Numbered from the stretch's first letter, positions 23,877 to 33,455 are shown. The stretch is 33,789 nucleotides of DNA from Candidatus Coprenecus pullistercoris (GCA_019116965.1 DXAT01000049.1:1-33789); one strand, 5' to 3'. The notes: generated from the letters alone by a model not told the origin. Program-made: numbers and translations.

Positions 23877-25403
23877 TCAGTGTTTGAAGTGTCTGTGTCC
23901 TGTCATTACCATCGCCATGCCGTGAGCGTTGCAGTAGTCCACGCTGTCGTTGTCGCGGATGGAACCGCCCGGATGGATGACGGCCTTGATGCCTGCCTTG
24001 TCGGCTATCTCCACGCAGTCCGCGAAGGGGAAGAACGCGTCGGAAGCCATGACGGCTCCCTCGAGGCTGAATCCGAAACTGCGGGCCTTCTCAATGGCCT
24101 GCTTAAGGGCGTCAACCCTGGATGTCTGGCCTATGCCGCTTGCAATCAGCTTGCGGTCCTTGGCCAGGACTATGGCGTTGGACTTGGAATGCTTTACTAT
24201 GATGTTGGCGAAGAGCATGTCCTCGATCTGCCCGGTGGTAGGAGCTTCCGTCGTCACCTGCCTGAGGTCTTCCGGGCTCTCTCTGAAGGAGTCCCTGTCC
24301 TGTACCAATACTCCGGAGAGCATCGAACGGAACTTCACGGCTGACGGACGGGCCTGGGCAGTCCTGAGGATGATGCGGTTCTTCTTGCCCTCGAGTATCT
24401 GAAGGGCCTCGGGCTCGTAATCGGGAGCGATGACCACCTCGAAGAATATCTTGTGCATCTCCTCGGCTGTAGCCTTGTCCACTGGACGGTTGGCTGCGAT
24501 GATGCCTCCGAAAGCCGATACGGGGTCTGCGGCTAAAGCTGACTCCCACGCCTCTTTCAGGGTGGCTCCTATAGCGCAGCCGCAGGCGTTGTTGTGCTTG
24601 ATGACCGCTACGGCTGTCTCGTCGAAGTCGGATATGAGCTCTATGGCGGCCTCGATGTCCAGCATGTTGTTGTAGGATATCTCCTTGCCGTGCAGCTGCT
24701 CGGGCAGGGAAGTCTCGCTTCCGAAGTAGAGGGCTTTCTGATGAGGATTCTCCCCGTAGCGCAGGTGTGTGGCGCGGGTCTCGCTGACGGTGAAGGCCGG
24801 GATGTTCTCCTTTCTGTTGAAGTACTGGAAGATGTGAGTGTCGTATCCGGAACTCTTCAGGAATGCCTTGGCCGCGAAGTTCCGTCTGTCCTCTATGGAG
24901 GAGTGTCCCTTTTTCTCCTTGAGCAGGGTAAGCAGGCCGGCATAGTATTCCCTGCCGGCTACGATGATGACATCGTTGTAATTCTTGGCCGCTGCCCTGA
25001 TGAGGGAGATGCCTCCTATGTCTATCTTCTCGATGATTTCTTCCTCCGTGGCTCCTTTTGCCACATATTCCTCAAAGGGGTATAGGTCCACTATGACAAG
25101 GTCAATCCCTGGGATGCCGTATGTGTCCCTTTCCGCGATGTCGGAGGCTTCCTCTCTCCTGTAGAGAATGCCGCCCATGACCTTTGGATGGAGGGTCTTT
25201 ACGCGGCCTCCGAATATAGACGGATAACCGGTGATGTCCTCTACTGCGGTAACAGGAATGTTATGGCTGTTCAAGTACTGCTGCGTCCCCCCTGTGGAGA
25301 GTATCTCTACACCGAGGCTAACAAGCTCATTAGCAATGTCTAATATAAGACTTTTGTCATACACTGAAATCAGTGCTCTGTGGATTTGCCTGTCGCTGTT
25401 CAT
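23877..25403 (-). CDS. purH: Bifunctional AICAR formyltransferase / IMP cyclohydrolase
   Basis: A 508-residue enzyme for the last two steps of purine synthesis: formylation of AICAR with 10-formyl-THF, then ring closure to IMP. The N-terminal MGS-like cyclohydrolase domain (about 8-190) shows LISVYDKS, LSTGGTQQYL and GGRVKTLHPK. The transformylase domain (about 195-508) has the RYGENPHQ motif and catalytic Lys-His in AVIKHNNACG. It opens the cassette with mreBCD-mrdA-rodA, an order common in Bacteroidetes. It diverges from ispD across 109 nt with overlapping promoters. The leader before the ATG contains a small ATCCC/GGGAT hairpin of unknown relevance. Confidence 0.97.
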   Translation of the reverse strand: MNSDRQIHRALISVYDKSLILDIANELVSLGVEILSTGGTQQYLNSHNIPVTAVEDITGYPSIFGGRVKTLHPKVMGGILYRREEASDIAERDTYGIPGIDLVIVDLYPFEEYVAKGATEEEIIEKIDIGGISLIRAAAKNYNDVIIVAGREYYAGLLTLLKEKKGHSSIEDRRNFAAKAFLKSSGYDTHIFQYFNRKENIPAFTVSETRATHLRYGENPHQKALYFGSETSLPEQLHGKEISYNNMLDIEAAIELISDFDETAVAVIKHNNACGCAIGATLKEAWESALAADPVSAFGGIIAANRPVDKATAEEMHKIFFEVVIAPDYEPEALQILEGKKNRIILRTAQARPSAVKFRSMLSGVLVQDRDSFRESPEDLRQVTTEAPTTGQIEDMLFANIIVKHSKSNAIVLAKDRKLIASGIGQTSRVDALKQAIEKARSFGFSLEGAVMASDAFFPFADCVEIADKAGIKAVIHPGGSIRDNDSVDYCNAHGMAMVMTGHRHFKH

Positions 25404-25452
25404 ATTGGCTCGAAAACTTTTTTGTTACTTATCCCTTCGGCGGGATGAAGCA

Positions 25453-25460
25453 CAAAATTA
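25453..25460 (-). promoter_or_regulatory. -7 box (TAATTTTG) for purH-mre operon
   Basis: On the minus strand TAATTTTG fits TAnnTTTG and lies about 50 nt before the purH ATG. No TTTG is present at the expected -33 position, so this is a partial match. Confidence 0.45.
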
Positions 25461-25484
25461 GTAATAAATAATTGAATATTTTAT

Positions 25485-25492
25485 TACATTTG
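25485..25492 (+). promoter_or_regulatory. -7 box (TACATTTG) for ispD
   Basis: TACATTTG fits TAnnTTTG and would start transcription near 25497, leaving a leader of only about 15 nt before the ispD ATG. A matching -33 TTTG is not seen. Confidence 0.45.
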
Positions 25493-25512
25493 GAAAATAA
25501 TTTTACGGACAA

Positions 25513-26208
25513 ATGAGAGAAAGATATGTGATCATACCGGCCGGAGGCTCGGGCCGCAGGATGGGCGGTGATATCCCCAAGCAGATGCAGGAGCTGAGGG
25601 GGGTGCCTGTGCTCAAGCGCACGCTGGACCTGTTTCTGAACCTTCCGTTCGAAGTCCATGTGGTCATACCGATCAATGACTCGATAAAGGGTATGTGGAC
25701 GGATTACTGCCGGAAACACAATGTCTATCTGAAGTATGTCCTGGTTACGGGCGGCATGACCCGTTTTCATTCGGTCAGGAAAGCCTTGAGATATGTGCCG
25801 GACGGAGTCTCGGTTGCCGTCCATGATGCAGTCCGTCCTTTGGCCGGGCCGGAGTGGACGGCCGGTCTTTACGAGGCGGCCGAGGAACATCCGGCGGTGG
25901 TGCCAGTGCTGCCTGTGACGGATTCGATGAGAACGGTGTCGCCGGACGGGGTCTCCTCACCTGTGGACAGAAGTGCCTACAGATATGTGCAGACTCCTCA
26001 GGTCTTTCATTCGGAAGTGCTCAGAAAGGCCTATGGCTCTGTGGCGTATTCACCGGCATTTACAGACGATGCGTCTGTTGTGGAAAGTTCCGGTGTTCCG
26101 CTGTATCTTTGTGAAGGCGACCGTTACAATATAAAGCTGACCACGCCTGAGGACATGGCTCTGGCCAGAGCGCTCATAGATTCGGGAATAGTCAGAACCA
26201 CTTTGTGA
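25513..26208 (+). CDS. ispD: 2-C-methyl-D-erythritol 4-phosphate cytidylyltransferase
   Basis: A 231-residue enzyme of the non-mevalonate isoprenoid pathway that joins MEP to CTP. The nucleotide-binding motif AGGSGRRMG...PKQ includes Arg16 and Lys23, the counterparts of E. coli Arg20 and Lys27. AVHDAVRPL and NIKLTTPEDM (near the C-terminus) are also family signatures. No ispF fusion or neighbour is seen. It is divergent from purH, and its 3' end overlaps the convergent prmC gene by 17 bases. Confidence 0.96.
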   Translation: MRERYVIIPAGGSGRRMGGDIPKQMQELRGVPVLKRTLDLFLNLPFEVHVVIPINDSIKGMWTDYCRKHNVYLKYVLVTGGMTRFHSVRKALRYVPDGVSVAVHDAVRPLAGPEWTAGLYEAAEEHPAVVPVLPVTDSMRTVSPDGVSSPVDRSAYRYVQTPQVFHSEVLRKAYGSVAYSPAFTDDASVVESSGVPLYLCEGDRYNIKLTTPEDMALARALIDSGIVRTTL

Positions 26209-27073
26209 AAGTGACGAAACGGGGCTTGCCGCGGAAGTCCTCTATGATGTCCACATCACTGAATCCTTGGCTCTCATATAGCTCGCGCACCTGCTGGCCG
26301 AAAGCCTCGTTTATCTCGAAGCAGCACTGTCCTCCTGTCTTGACGGCGGTCGAAGCCCATACAGCAAGGGCCTTATAAAAGCGCAACGGGTCGTTGTCCG
26401 GTACGAAAAGAGCTTCTTCCGGTTCGTAATCCAGCACATTGTGTTCCATGAAGTCCTTTTCGCTCTCGCATACATACGGGGGATTGGACACAAGAATGTC
26501 TATATCGTCTAAGTCTGGCTGTCCGTCAAGCAGGTCCGCTTTGAAAAAGACGGGTGGATTGGGAACTCTCTGCCGCCTGCCCTCATCCAGGAATACCTCC
26601 TGGCCTTTTGCGACATCAAGGGCGGCCTGGCTTATGTCGCAGGCATAGACTTCGGCTTTAGGGAAGGCTGCGGCTAAAGTCCAGGCTATGCATCCGGAGC
26701 CTGTACACGCGTCAAGTATTCTCAGGTTTTGATATCCGGACCCGCGCCATTGGCTGATGATCATGCGGCACATCTGCTCTGTCTCCGGACGCGGTATGAG
26801 CACGGACTCGCAGACATGGAATGTGTGGCCGGCAAATTCCTCCTCGCCGATGACATACTGTACGGGGCGGCCTGAGGCGAGCTCGTCAAGGGCCTGTTGC
26901 AGTCTGGTCAGTTCCGGTCTCGGAATGATGACACCTGGCTCGACCGAGTACTCATAGTCGGACAACCCTAAGAAATGGGAAAGTATGCGCACCGAGAGGG
27001 CCTTGGCCTCTCCTGGAGAATATCCTGCGCTCAGGCTCTCCGTAGCTTTCGTGACGAATTCCTTTCTGGTCAT
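26192..27073 (-). CDS. prmC: Peptide chain release factor N5-glutamine methyltransferase
   Basis: A 293-residue SAM-dependent methyltransferase that modifies the GGQ glutamine of release factors RF1 and RF2. An N-terminal helical domain (about 1-95) is followed by the SAM-binding motif DACTGSGCIA (121-130) and the catalytic NPPY motif at 197-200 (SNPPYV). Length is normal. It lies 4 nt after ddl and is the last gene of the PBP1A-ddl-prmC unit. Its C-terminal end overlaps the ispD end on the opposite strand; no separate terminator fits between them. Confidence 0.95.
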   Translation of the reverse strand: MTRKEFVTKATESLSAGYSPGEAKALSVRILSHFLGLSDYEYSVEPGVIIPRPELTRLQQALDELASGRPVQYVIGEEEFAGHTFHVCESVLIPRPETEQMCRMIISQWRGSGYQNLRILDACTGSGCIAWTLAAAFPKAEVYACDISQAALDVAKGQEVFLDEGRRQRVPNPPVFFKADLLDGQPDLDDIDILVSNPPYVCESEKDFMEHNVLDYEPEEALFVPDNDPLRFYKALAVWASTAVKTGGQCCFEINEAFGQQVRELYESQGFSDVDIIEDFRGKPRFVTFTKWF

Positions 27074-27077
27074 GCCC

Positions 27078-28073
27078 TTATCTCCCGTCTATGACGGAGG
27101 TGAGGAAGTCCTCCATAGTCATTCCGGCCTTGCGTACCATCTGCGGTACCAGACTGGCCGCGGTCATGCCCGGGTTGGGATTGATCTCTAAAAAATACGG
27201 CTTGCCGTCAGTGCTCAGGATGAAGTCCATGCGGACGAGCCCGGAGCATCCGAGCCTGCGGAATATCCTCACTGCCTCTTTCTGTATGAGGACGGTCTCA
27301 TCTTCCGTGAGCGGGGCGGGACATATCTCCCTGCTGGCACCCATATATTTGGCCTCGTAGTCGAAAAACTCGTGTCCGGGGCCCGGAACTATCTCGATGA
27401 GCGGCAGCGCGTGGACTCCGTGGCTGTCGGCGTAGACGCCGCAGTCAATCTCCCTGCCTGTCACCGCTTTCTCGATGATAAGCGTATCGCCTTCCTTGAA
27501 GGCGGCCTCTATGGCCTCTGTCAGGTCCTCCGCCCTCTTGACCTTTGTGACTCCGAAACTGGAACCGCCGTCGGAAGGCTTGACGAATACGGGAAGTCCG
27601 AGCCTCCCGACAATCTGCTCCGCCGACCATGAGTCTCCCCTGCGGAGCATGATGTCATCGGCCAGCCAAGTGCCCGAATCCCTCAGGTATGTCTTGCACG
27701 CGTATTTGTCAAAGGCAAATGTGGCGCACCGGGAGCTGCATCCCACATAGGGTATGCCTATAAGCTCGAAGTAGGCCTGAAGCCTTCCGTTCTCGCCGGG
27801 GTCTCCGTGAATGATGATGAAGACCTTGTCAAAACGCACGCGTCTGCCGTCTATCGTGCATGAGAAATCATTTTTGTCTATGGGGCAGCGCAGCGCCGGA
27901 GCGTTTTCCTGTGGAATCTCCGCCCACCATCCTTCCTTGCAGAGCATCACCTCATAGACATTGCGTCCTGCGTTGCGCAGCCATCCCGCTACGGATTTAC
28001 CGCTTTTGACCGAAATCTCCAGCTCCGATGAATAGCCGCCGTAGACTACGGCTATGTTGTCAGATGTATTCAT
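27078..28073 (-). CDS. ddl: D-alanine--D-alanine ligase
   Basis: A 331-residue ATP-grasp ligase that makes D-Ala-D-Ala for the peptidoglycan stem peptide. The N-terminal GGYSSELEISVKSG serine region, the HGDPGENGRLQAYFE segment (HG-x-x-GE type) and the C-terminal EINPNPGMT metal-binding motif are clear. The start was set at the ATG giving MNTSDNIA; a TTG two codons upstream could extend it slightly but is less likely. It follows the PBP1A gene by 9 nt, placing precursor synthesis and wall assembly genes in one operon. Confidence 0.96.
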   Translation of the reverse strand: MNTSDNIAVVYGGYSSELEISVKSGKSVAGWLRNAGRNVYEVMLCKEGWWAEIPQENAPALRCPIDKNDFSCTIDGRRVRFDKVFIIIHGDPGENGRLQAYFELIGIPYVGCSSRCATFAFDKYACKTYLRDSGTWLADDIMLRRGDSWSAEQIVGRLGLPVFVKPSDGGSSFGVTKVKRAEDLTEAIEAAFKEGDTLIIEKAVTGREIDCGVYADSHGVHALPLIEIVPGPGHEFFDYEAKYMGASREICPAPLTEDETVLIQKEAVRIFRRLGCSGLVRMDFILSTDGKPYFLEINPNPGMTAASLVPQMVRKAGMTMEDFLTSVIDGR

Positions 28074-28082
28074 AATCAAAAT

Positions 28083-30446
28083 TTACATGTCGAAATAAGA
28101 TGCCGTATCATCGCTCACCTCTGAACCGGTATCATCGTCGCTACCGTCGCAGCGGGTGTCAAAGTGAACGCCGGGAGGGGCGATGAACTTGTCATCGGGA
28201 GATATTCCGAGCGTGCCGTCGGCCATGACTTTCTGCATGAACAGGCCCCATATGGGAAGGGATGTGTTGGCACCTTGTCCCAAAGCCATGCTCTCGAAGT
28301 GTACCTGTCTGTCCTCGGCGCCTACCCAGATTCCTGCGGTAAGGCCGGGAGTGTAGCCGATGAACCAGCCGTCCGAGTGGTCGTTGGTGGTGCCGGTCTT
28401 GCCTGCGATGGGGCCTTCAAGTCCGTATCTCCATCTGAGCCTGGTTCCGGAACCTTCGTTCACCACGCCTTCCATCAGGTTGACCATCAGGTATGCCGTC
28501 GCCTCGCTTATGGCCTCGCGCTTACGGGGACTGAATGTTCCGAGTACATTGCCCTCGCTGTCCTCGATGCGGGTCACGAATTGGGGGTAGATGTAGACTC
28601 CGCGGCTGGGGTATGTGTTGTAGGCGCTTACCATCTCGAGCAAAGTGATGTCGGCCGGGCCCAGACAGAGTGACGGGTAGGGTGCCAGATAGGAGGTGAT
28701 GCCCAGCTTGCGGCACATCTCCACCATGGCCGTGGGGCCGAACTGCCGCATCAGGTAGGCTGAGATATTGTTGCTGCTTCGGGTGAGCCCCCATTTGAGG
28801 GTCACATTCTTGCCGATGTACTCGGCGCGGTCCTCGCTCTTGGGTGTCCATGTCGTATCTCCGACAACAAATGTCTGGGGTACATTGAGCACCTTGTCGC
28901 ATGGGTAATATCCCTCCTGCATGGCCAGGGTGTAGAGGAACGGCTTGATGGTGGAGCCTACCTGGCGTTTTCCCTGGCGGGCGTTGTCGTATTTGAAGTA
29001 CCGGTATTCCGGACCTCCGATGTATGCCTTGACATGACCGGTGTACGGCTCTATGGCTACAAGCGACGCTCTCAGTATGGACTTGTAGTATCTGATGGAG
29101 TCATTCGGCGTCATTACGGTGTCGATGTATCCATTGTCGTTCCACGAGAATATCCGCATCGGGATTTTCTCATCGAATGATGCCTCTATCTCCTTGTCGG
29201 AGGCTCCGGCCTGCTTCATGTTGCGGTACCTGTCGCTCCATCTGCGGGCCTGCTCCATGACTGTTTTCCTGACATTGTACGGAACTTCCTTTGCGAAGGG
29301 CCTGTGCGGATTGTCCTTGAGATCCTTGAAGAATGCAGGCTGGAGCTCTTGGCTCAGGTGCTGGGTTACAGCCTCTTCGGCGTATCTCTGCATCCTTGAG
29401 TCGATGGTGGTGTAGATGGTCAGGCCGTCCTTGTCCAGATTGTACTTTGTGCCGTCAGGCTTCATGTTCTTGTTGAGCCAGCCGTACAGGGGGTCGTTCT
29501 CCCACAGGTCCATGTCCGCGATGTAGTCTTCCTCAAAATAGTAGTTGTCTCTGTCCGGGACACTGGCGCTCATATATTTGCGGAGCATGTCCCTGAAATA
29601 AGGCGCGGGGCTGGTATTGTGGTCTGTCTGGTGATAGTCCAGTACGATGGGCAGAGCCATCAGTGAGTCGGCCTCGCTGTCGGTGACGAATCCGTATTTG
29701 CCCATCTGGCTCAGGACATGGTTGCGTCTCTCGATGGACTTGTCGTAGTTGAGAGCGGGATTGTATCTGGTCGGTTTGTTGACAGCTCCCACAAGAGTCG
29801 CGCTCTCCTGGATGTTGAGGTCTATGGGCTCTTTATTAAAAAAGGTATTGGCCGCCGCCTTGATGCCGTAGGAGTTGCTGCCGAAGAAGATGGCGTTCAT
29901 ATACATGGCCATGATCTCGTCCTTGGTGTAGTTGCGCTCGAGCTTGACGGCGGTAATCCATTCCTTGAACTTGTTGACGACTAAGCGGAATGCGGCTGAC
30001 CCGGGGAACTTTCCCGTGGCCTCTTCCCTCGGGAAAAGAGTCTTGGCCAGCTGCTGCGTGATGGTGCTGCCTCCTCCTCCGGAGCCTGTGTCTCCGAGCA
30101 GTATGGACTTGACGGCCACTCTGCCGAGACTGCGGAAGTCTATGCCGCAATGCTGGTAGAAACGCACATCCTCAGTGGCGACAGCGGCGGATACTATATA
30201 TGGAGACAGTTCTCCGTAGCTTATATGCGACCTGTTCTCGATATGATATGTGGCTATGACCTCTCCGTCCTCGGATATCAGCTCGGTGGCCAGGTAGGTC
30301 TTGGGATTCTCCAGCTCCTCAAATGACGGAATCTCCGCGAACAGCCCCACCCCGGCGATGAACAGCACTCCGATGCCTATGGGTATGAATACTATGCACC
30401 ACAGTGCGACAATCAGTTTCCTTTTGGTCTTATCTTTCATTTTCAT
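28083..30446 (-). CDS. Bifunctional class A penicillin-binding protein 1A
   Basis: A 787-residue enzyme that polymerises and crosslinks peptidoglycan. A transmembrane anchor spans about residues 10-36. The GT51 glycosyltransferase domain has catalytic Glu92 in TEDVRFYQHCG and the GGSTITQQLAK motif (about 125-135). The transpeptidase domain shows SxxK at Ser498-Lys501 (GSTIKPF), SxN at 557-559 (SSN) and KTG at 683-685. The end is acidic (DDDTGSEVSDDTASYFDM), probably a disordered periplasmic tail. The start at MKMKDK is chosen; MKDK, two codons later, is equally plausible. It is divergent from topA and leads ddl and prmC. The family symbol varies (mrcA/ponA). Confidence 0.95.
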   Translation of the reverse strand: MKMKDKTKRKLIVALWCIVFIPIGIGVLFIAGVGLFAEIPSFEELENPKTYLATELISEDGEVIATYHIENRSHISYGELSPYIVSAAVATEDVRFYQHCGIDFRSLGRVAVKSILLGDTGSGGGGSTITQQLAKTLFPREEATGKFPGSAAFRLVVNKFKEWITAVKLERNYTKDEIMAMYMNAIFFGSNSYGIKAAANTFFNKEPIDLNIQESATLVGAVNKPTRYNPALNYDKSIERRNHVLSQMGKYGFVTDSEADSLMALPIVLDYHQTDHNTSPAPYFRDMLRKYMSASVPDRDNYYFEEDYIADMDLWENDPLYGWLNKNMKPDGTKYNLDKDGLTIYTTIDSRMQRYAEEAVTQHLSQELQPAFFKDLKDNPHRPFAKEVPYNVRKTVMEQARRWSDRYRNMKQAGASDKEIEASFDEKIPMRIFSWNDNGYIDTVMTPNDSIRYYKSILRASLVAIEPYTGHVKAYIGGPEYRYFKYDNARQGKRQVGSTIKPFLYTLAMQEGYYPCDKVLNVPQTFVVGDTTWTPKSEDRAEYIGKNVTLKWGLTRSSNNISAYLMRQFGPTAMVEMCRKLGITSYLAPYPSLCLGPADITLLEMVSAYNTYPSRGVYIYPQFVTRIEDSEGNVLGTFSPRKREAISEATAYLMVNLMEGVVNEGSGTRLRWRYGLEGPIAGKTGTTNDHSDGWFIGYTPGLTAGIWVGAEDRQVHFESMALGQGANTSLPIWGLFMQKVMADGTLGISPDDKFIAPPGVHFDTRCDGSDDDTGSEVSDDTASYFDM

Positions 30447-30474
30447 AAAATAAACATCGCGAAGTTAGAAAAAA

Positions 30475-30507
30475 TTTGGTTTTTATCTTACTTTATCCTT
30501 TACTTTG
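30475..30507 (+). promoter_or_regulatory. Promoter for topA
   Basis: TTTG (30475-30478) is followed after 21 nt by TTACTTTG (30500-30507), one mismatch from TAnnTTTG. The implied leader is about 17 nt. On the opposite strand, TAACTTCG (30467-30460) is a one-mismatch candidate -7 box for the PBP1A operon, so the two promoters share about 50 bases. Confidence 0.5.
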
Positions 30508-30528
30508 CACCTTCATTCAACGGTATAT

Positions 30529-32820
30529 ATGGAGAATTTGGTAATTGTGGAGTCTCCCGCCAAGGCGAAGACCATAGAAAAAATTTTGGGAAAGGATTAT
30601 ACTGTTCGTTCCAGTTTCGGCCATATAAGGGATCTGGCCAAAAAGAATCTCGGCATAGATATAGAACATGGATTCGCGCCTCAATATGAGGTGTCTCCGG
30701 ATAAGAAAAAAGTGGTGGCGGACCTCAAGGCCGCTTCGGACAAGGCGTCAACTGTATGGCTGGCTTCCGATGAGGACCGTGAGGGAGAGGCTATTGCCTG
30801 GCATCTGAGGGAGACCCTTGAGTTGGAACCGTCAAAAACCCGCAGGATAGTGTTTCATGAGATAACCAAGGACGCCATCCTCAGTGCGGTCCAGTCTCCG
30901 AGAGATGTGGACATGAATCTTGTCATGGCCCAGCAGGCCCGTAGGGTATTGGACCGTCTGGTGGGATTCGAGCTCTCGCCTATATTATGGAAAAAGATAA
31001 AGCCGTCTTTGTCTGCAGGCAGGGTACAGTCCGTGGCTCTGAGGCTCATAGTGGAGCGGGAGCGCGAGATCAATGAATTCTGCTCCAAGGCTTATTACAA
31101 GGTGGAGGGTGTGTTTGTTCCGGAAAATGCCAAGGGAAAGAAATCCGGAAATAAGGTTACGGGAGTGCTTGACCGCAGGTTCGATACGCTGGAGGAGGCC
31201 AAGACGTTCCTTGAGAGCTGCCGAGGATGCGTGTTCACGGTGGGTTCGGTCGAGAAGAAGGAGGTGGCGAAGAGCCCGGCTCCTCCGTTTACTACCTCAT
31301 CATTGCAGCAGGAGGCGGCCCGCAAATGCGGTTTCTCCGTGAGTCAGACCATGTCCATAGCCCAGCATCTTTACGAGTCGGGACTGATTACCTACATGCG
31401 TACCGATTCCACGACCCTGTCGAAGCTCGCCATAGGGGCGGCCAAGTCCTGGATTACAGACAATCTGGGAGCGCAGTATCACAAGGCGCGCCAGTACAAG
31501 ACCAAGGTCAAGGGAGCACAGGAGGCACACGAGGCCATCCGTCCGACATATATCGCCAATACCGAGATTGAGGGTACGGCTGCCGAGAAGAAGCTTTACA
31601 ATCTTATCTGGAAACGCACTGTGGCTTCCCAGATGGCGGATGCCCGTCTGGAGAAGACGGATATAACCATTGTCAGTGACCGTACCGAGGGCCATTTTGA
31701 TGTTACGGGCTCGACCGTGATGTTTGACGGGTTCCTGAGACTCTACATAGAATCTACGGATGACGGACCGGCATCGGAAGAGGAGACTCTTCTGCCTCCC
31801 ATGTCTCCCGGCGATGTCATGCTCAGGGACACAGTGACAGCAACGGAGAAATATACGGCTCATCCTTCAAGATATTCCGAGGCCTCGCTTGTCAGGAAGA
31901 TGGAGGAGCTCGGCATAGGCCGCCCTTCTACTTATGCACCGACTATCTCCACCCTTCATCAGCGCGGTTATATCCTGCGACAGGACCGTAAGGGAGAGGA
32001 AAGAGAAATATCCGTATTGACACTTAAAGGCGACGAGGTGTCGCAGTCATTGAAGAAAGAGACAAGCGGTTCTGAAAAAGGCCGTCTGTGTCCGCAGGAT
32101 GTGGGAGTAATGGTTACTGACTTTCTTGAGAAAGCTTTCCCGGATATTATGGATTACGGGTTCACTGCCGCCGTGGAGTCGGATTTCGATAAGATAGCGG
32201 CCGGAAAGTTGGTGTGGAACAAGATAGTGGCTGATTTCTACAAGCCTTTTCATGAAAAGGTACAGGAGACGACCGAAGAGGCCGCACCCGTCAAGTCGAG
32301 GCGTGTGCTCGGAGTGGATCCGGAAACCGGCAGGACTGTCATTGCCCGTATGGGGCGTTACGGCTCGGTGGTGCAGATAGGGGATGATGATGACCCTCAG
32401 AAACGGATTACCGGTATGGAGAAAGGGATGCTTATCGAGTCCGTTACATTGGATGACGCACTCAGACTTTTTGTCCTGCCGCGTACCCTTGGAAATCTTG
32501 ACGGAAAGGAAGTTACATGCTCAAAAGGCAAATTCGGCCCTTATGTCAAATATGACGGCAAGTATGTCTCGCTTAAAAAGGGCATGAGTCCTTATACCGT
32601 GACCCTGGACGAGGCCGTGAAACTGATTCAGGAACATGAGGTGCAGCTGAAGAACAAGGATATCAAGTCTTTCCCCGAAGCGGATATCGCTGTGCTCAAC
32701 GGGCGTTATGGCCCGTACATAAAGCACGCCGGCTCCAACTACCGTATCCCCAAGGGAACTGACCCGACCGCCCTCACGCTTGAGGACTGCCAGGCGATAG
32801 TGGCGAAATCTAAAAAATAA
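30529..32820 (+). CDS. topA: DNA topoisomerase I (type IA)
   Basis: A 763-residue enzyme that relaxes negative supercoils through a 5'-phosphotyrosine intermediate. The Toprim domain opens with ENLVIVESPAKAKTI and holds the acidic SDEDREGEA motif. The active-site tyrosine is Tyr289 in LITYMRTDS. The C-terminus lacks the Cys4 zinc fingers of E. coli TopA and instead carries three related repeats with a G-[RK]-[YF]-G core (GRYGSVVQIG, GKFGPYVKYDG, GRYGPYIKHAG; roughly residues 600-755), the usual Bacteroidetes form. The start was set at MENLVIVE, because upstream in-frame residues fall in the promoter and are not conserved-looking. The Lrp-type regulator follows 5 nt after its stop. Confidence 0.97.
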   Translation: MENLVIVESPAKAKTIEKILGKDYTVRSSFGHIRDLAKKNLGIDIEHGFAPQYEVSPDKKKVVADLKAASDKASTVWLASDEDREGEAIAWHLRETLELEPSKTRRIVFHEITKDAILSAVQSPRDVDMNLVMAQQARRVLDRLVGFELSPILWKKIKPSLSAGRVQSVALRLIVEREREINEFCSKAYYKVEGVFVPENAKGKKSGNKVTGVLDRRFDTLEEAKTFLESCRGCVFTVGSVEKKEVAKSPAPPFTTSSLQQEAARKCGFSVSQTMSIAQHLYESGLITYMRTDSTTLSKLAIGAAKSWITDNLGAQYHKARQYKTKVKGAQEAHEAIRPTYIANTEIEGTAAEKKLYNLIWKRTVASQMADARLEKTDITIVSDRTEGHFDVTGSTVMFDGFLRLYIESTDDGPASEEETLLPPMSPGDVMLRDTVTATEKYTAHPSRYSEASLVRKMEELGIGRPSTYAPTISTLHQRGYILRQDRKGEEREISVLTLKGDEVSQSLKKETSGSEKGRLCPQDVGVMVTDFLEKAFPDIMDYGFTAAVESDFDKIAAGKLVWNKIVADFYKPFHEKVQETTEEAAPVKSRRVLGVDPETGRTVIARMGRYGSVVQIGDDDDPQKRITGMEKGMLIESVTLDDALRLFVLPRTLGNLDGKEVTCSKGKFGPYVKYDGKYVSLKKGMSPYTVTLDEAVKLIQEHEVQLKNKDIKSFPEADIAVLNGRYGPYIKHAGSNYRIPKGTDPTALTLEDCQAIVAKSKK

Positions 32821-32825
32821 GAAAT

Positions 32826-33302
32826 ATGAAGTACCAGTTGGACAGAATAGACCAGAGAATCCTTTCCTTTCTGGTCAAGAACGCGAGGATGCCGTTTCTG
32901 GAGATAGCCCGTGAGTGCGGAGTCTCCGGTGCGGCCATTCATCAGCGGGTCAAGAAGATGGAGAGCATGGGCATCATCACCGGCTCCCGCCTTTTGGTGA
33001 AGCCTCAGGCCCTCGGTCTCAATGTCTGCGCCTTTGTGGGAGTCTCGCTCTCGGAGACCAACAAGTACAACGAGGTGATAAAGGCCCTCAAGCAGATACC
33101 CGAGGTGGTGGAGTGCCACTTCGTCACCGGCAAGCATGCCCTGCTGATCAAGCTCTACTGCACTGACCACGATCACCTGATGCGCATCCTCGTCCACACC
33201 ATTCAGAACATCCCCTACATCCAGAGTACGGATACGATGATCTCCCTGGACCAGGCCATCGAGCGTCAGATCTGGGTCGCCGATGTCCCCGTCAAGGACT
33301 GA
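32826..33302 (+). CDS. Lrp/AsnC family transcriptional regulator
   Basis: A 158-residue regulator. An N-terminal helix-turn-helix (about 1-55: LDRIDQRILSFLVKNARMPFLEIARECGVSGAAIHQRVKKME) is followed by a RAM/AsnC ligand-binding domain (about 65-145) with the characteristic VVECHFVTGKHALLIKL strand region. Members sense amino acids and assemble as dimers or octamers. The ligand is not evident. It is placed directly after topA, so it is probably cotranscribed; its targets cannot be deduced from the window. Confidence 0.93.
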   Translation: MKYQLDRIDQRILSFLVKNARMPFLEIARECGVSGAAIHQRVKKMESMGIITGSRLLVKPQALGLNVCAFVGVSLSETNKYNEVIKALKQIPEVVECHFVTGKHALLIKLYCTDHDHLMRILVHTIQNIPYIQSTDTMISLDQAIERQIWVADVPVKD

Positions 33303-33406
33303 CCCCCGAAGCTGTGAGACATATTCATGGCAGACATGTCAGTTTCTGAACTGATGGTGCAGTGCGGCGGAGTAAATATCTGAATATCAATGCGCTAAAA
33401 TAAGGT

Positions 33407-33455
33407 GCTGCACATTTGGCCGGTTTTTAAGCTGTCAAATGTGCAGCGCGTTTTG
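33407..33455 (+). terminator. Hairpin terminator after the topA-lrp unit
   Basis: GCTGCACATTTG (33407-33418) pairs perfectly with CAAATGTGCAGC (33436-33447) around a 17-nt loop, followed by gcgttttgt. The T-run is short, so termination strength is uncertain. It lies about 105 nt after the regulator's stop codon. Confidence 0.6.

Noticed and set aside
22759-23925. A 388-codon plus-strand open frame opposite mreB and part of mreC
   Set aside because: It mirrors strongly conserved mreB, has no recognisable domain and no promoter or leader; high GC content makes long antisense frames common here.
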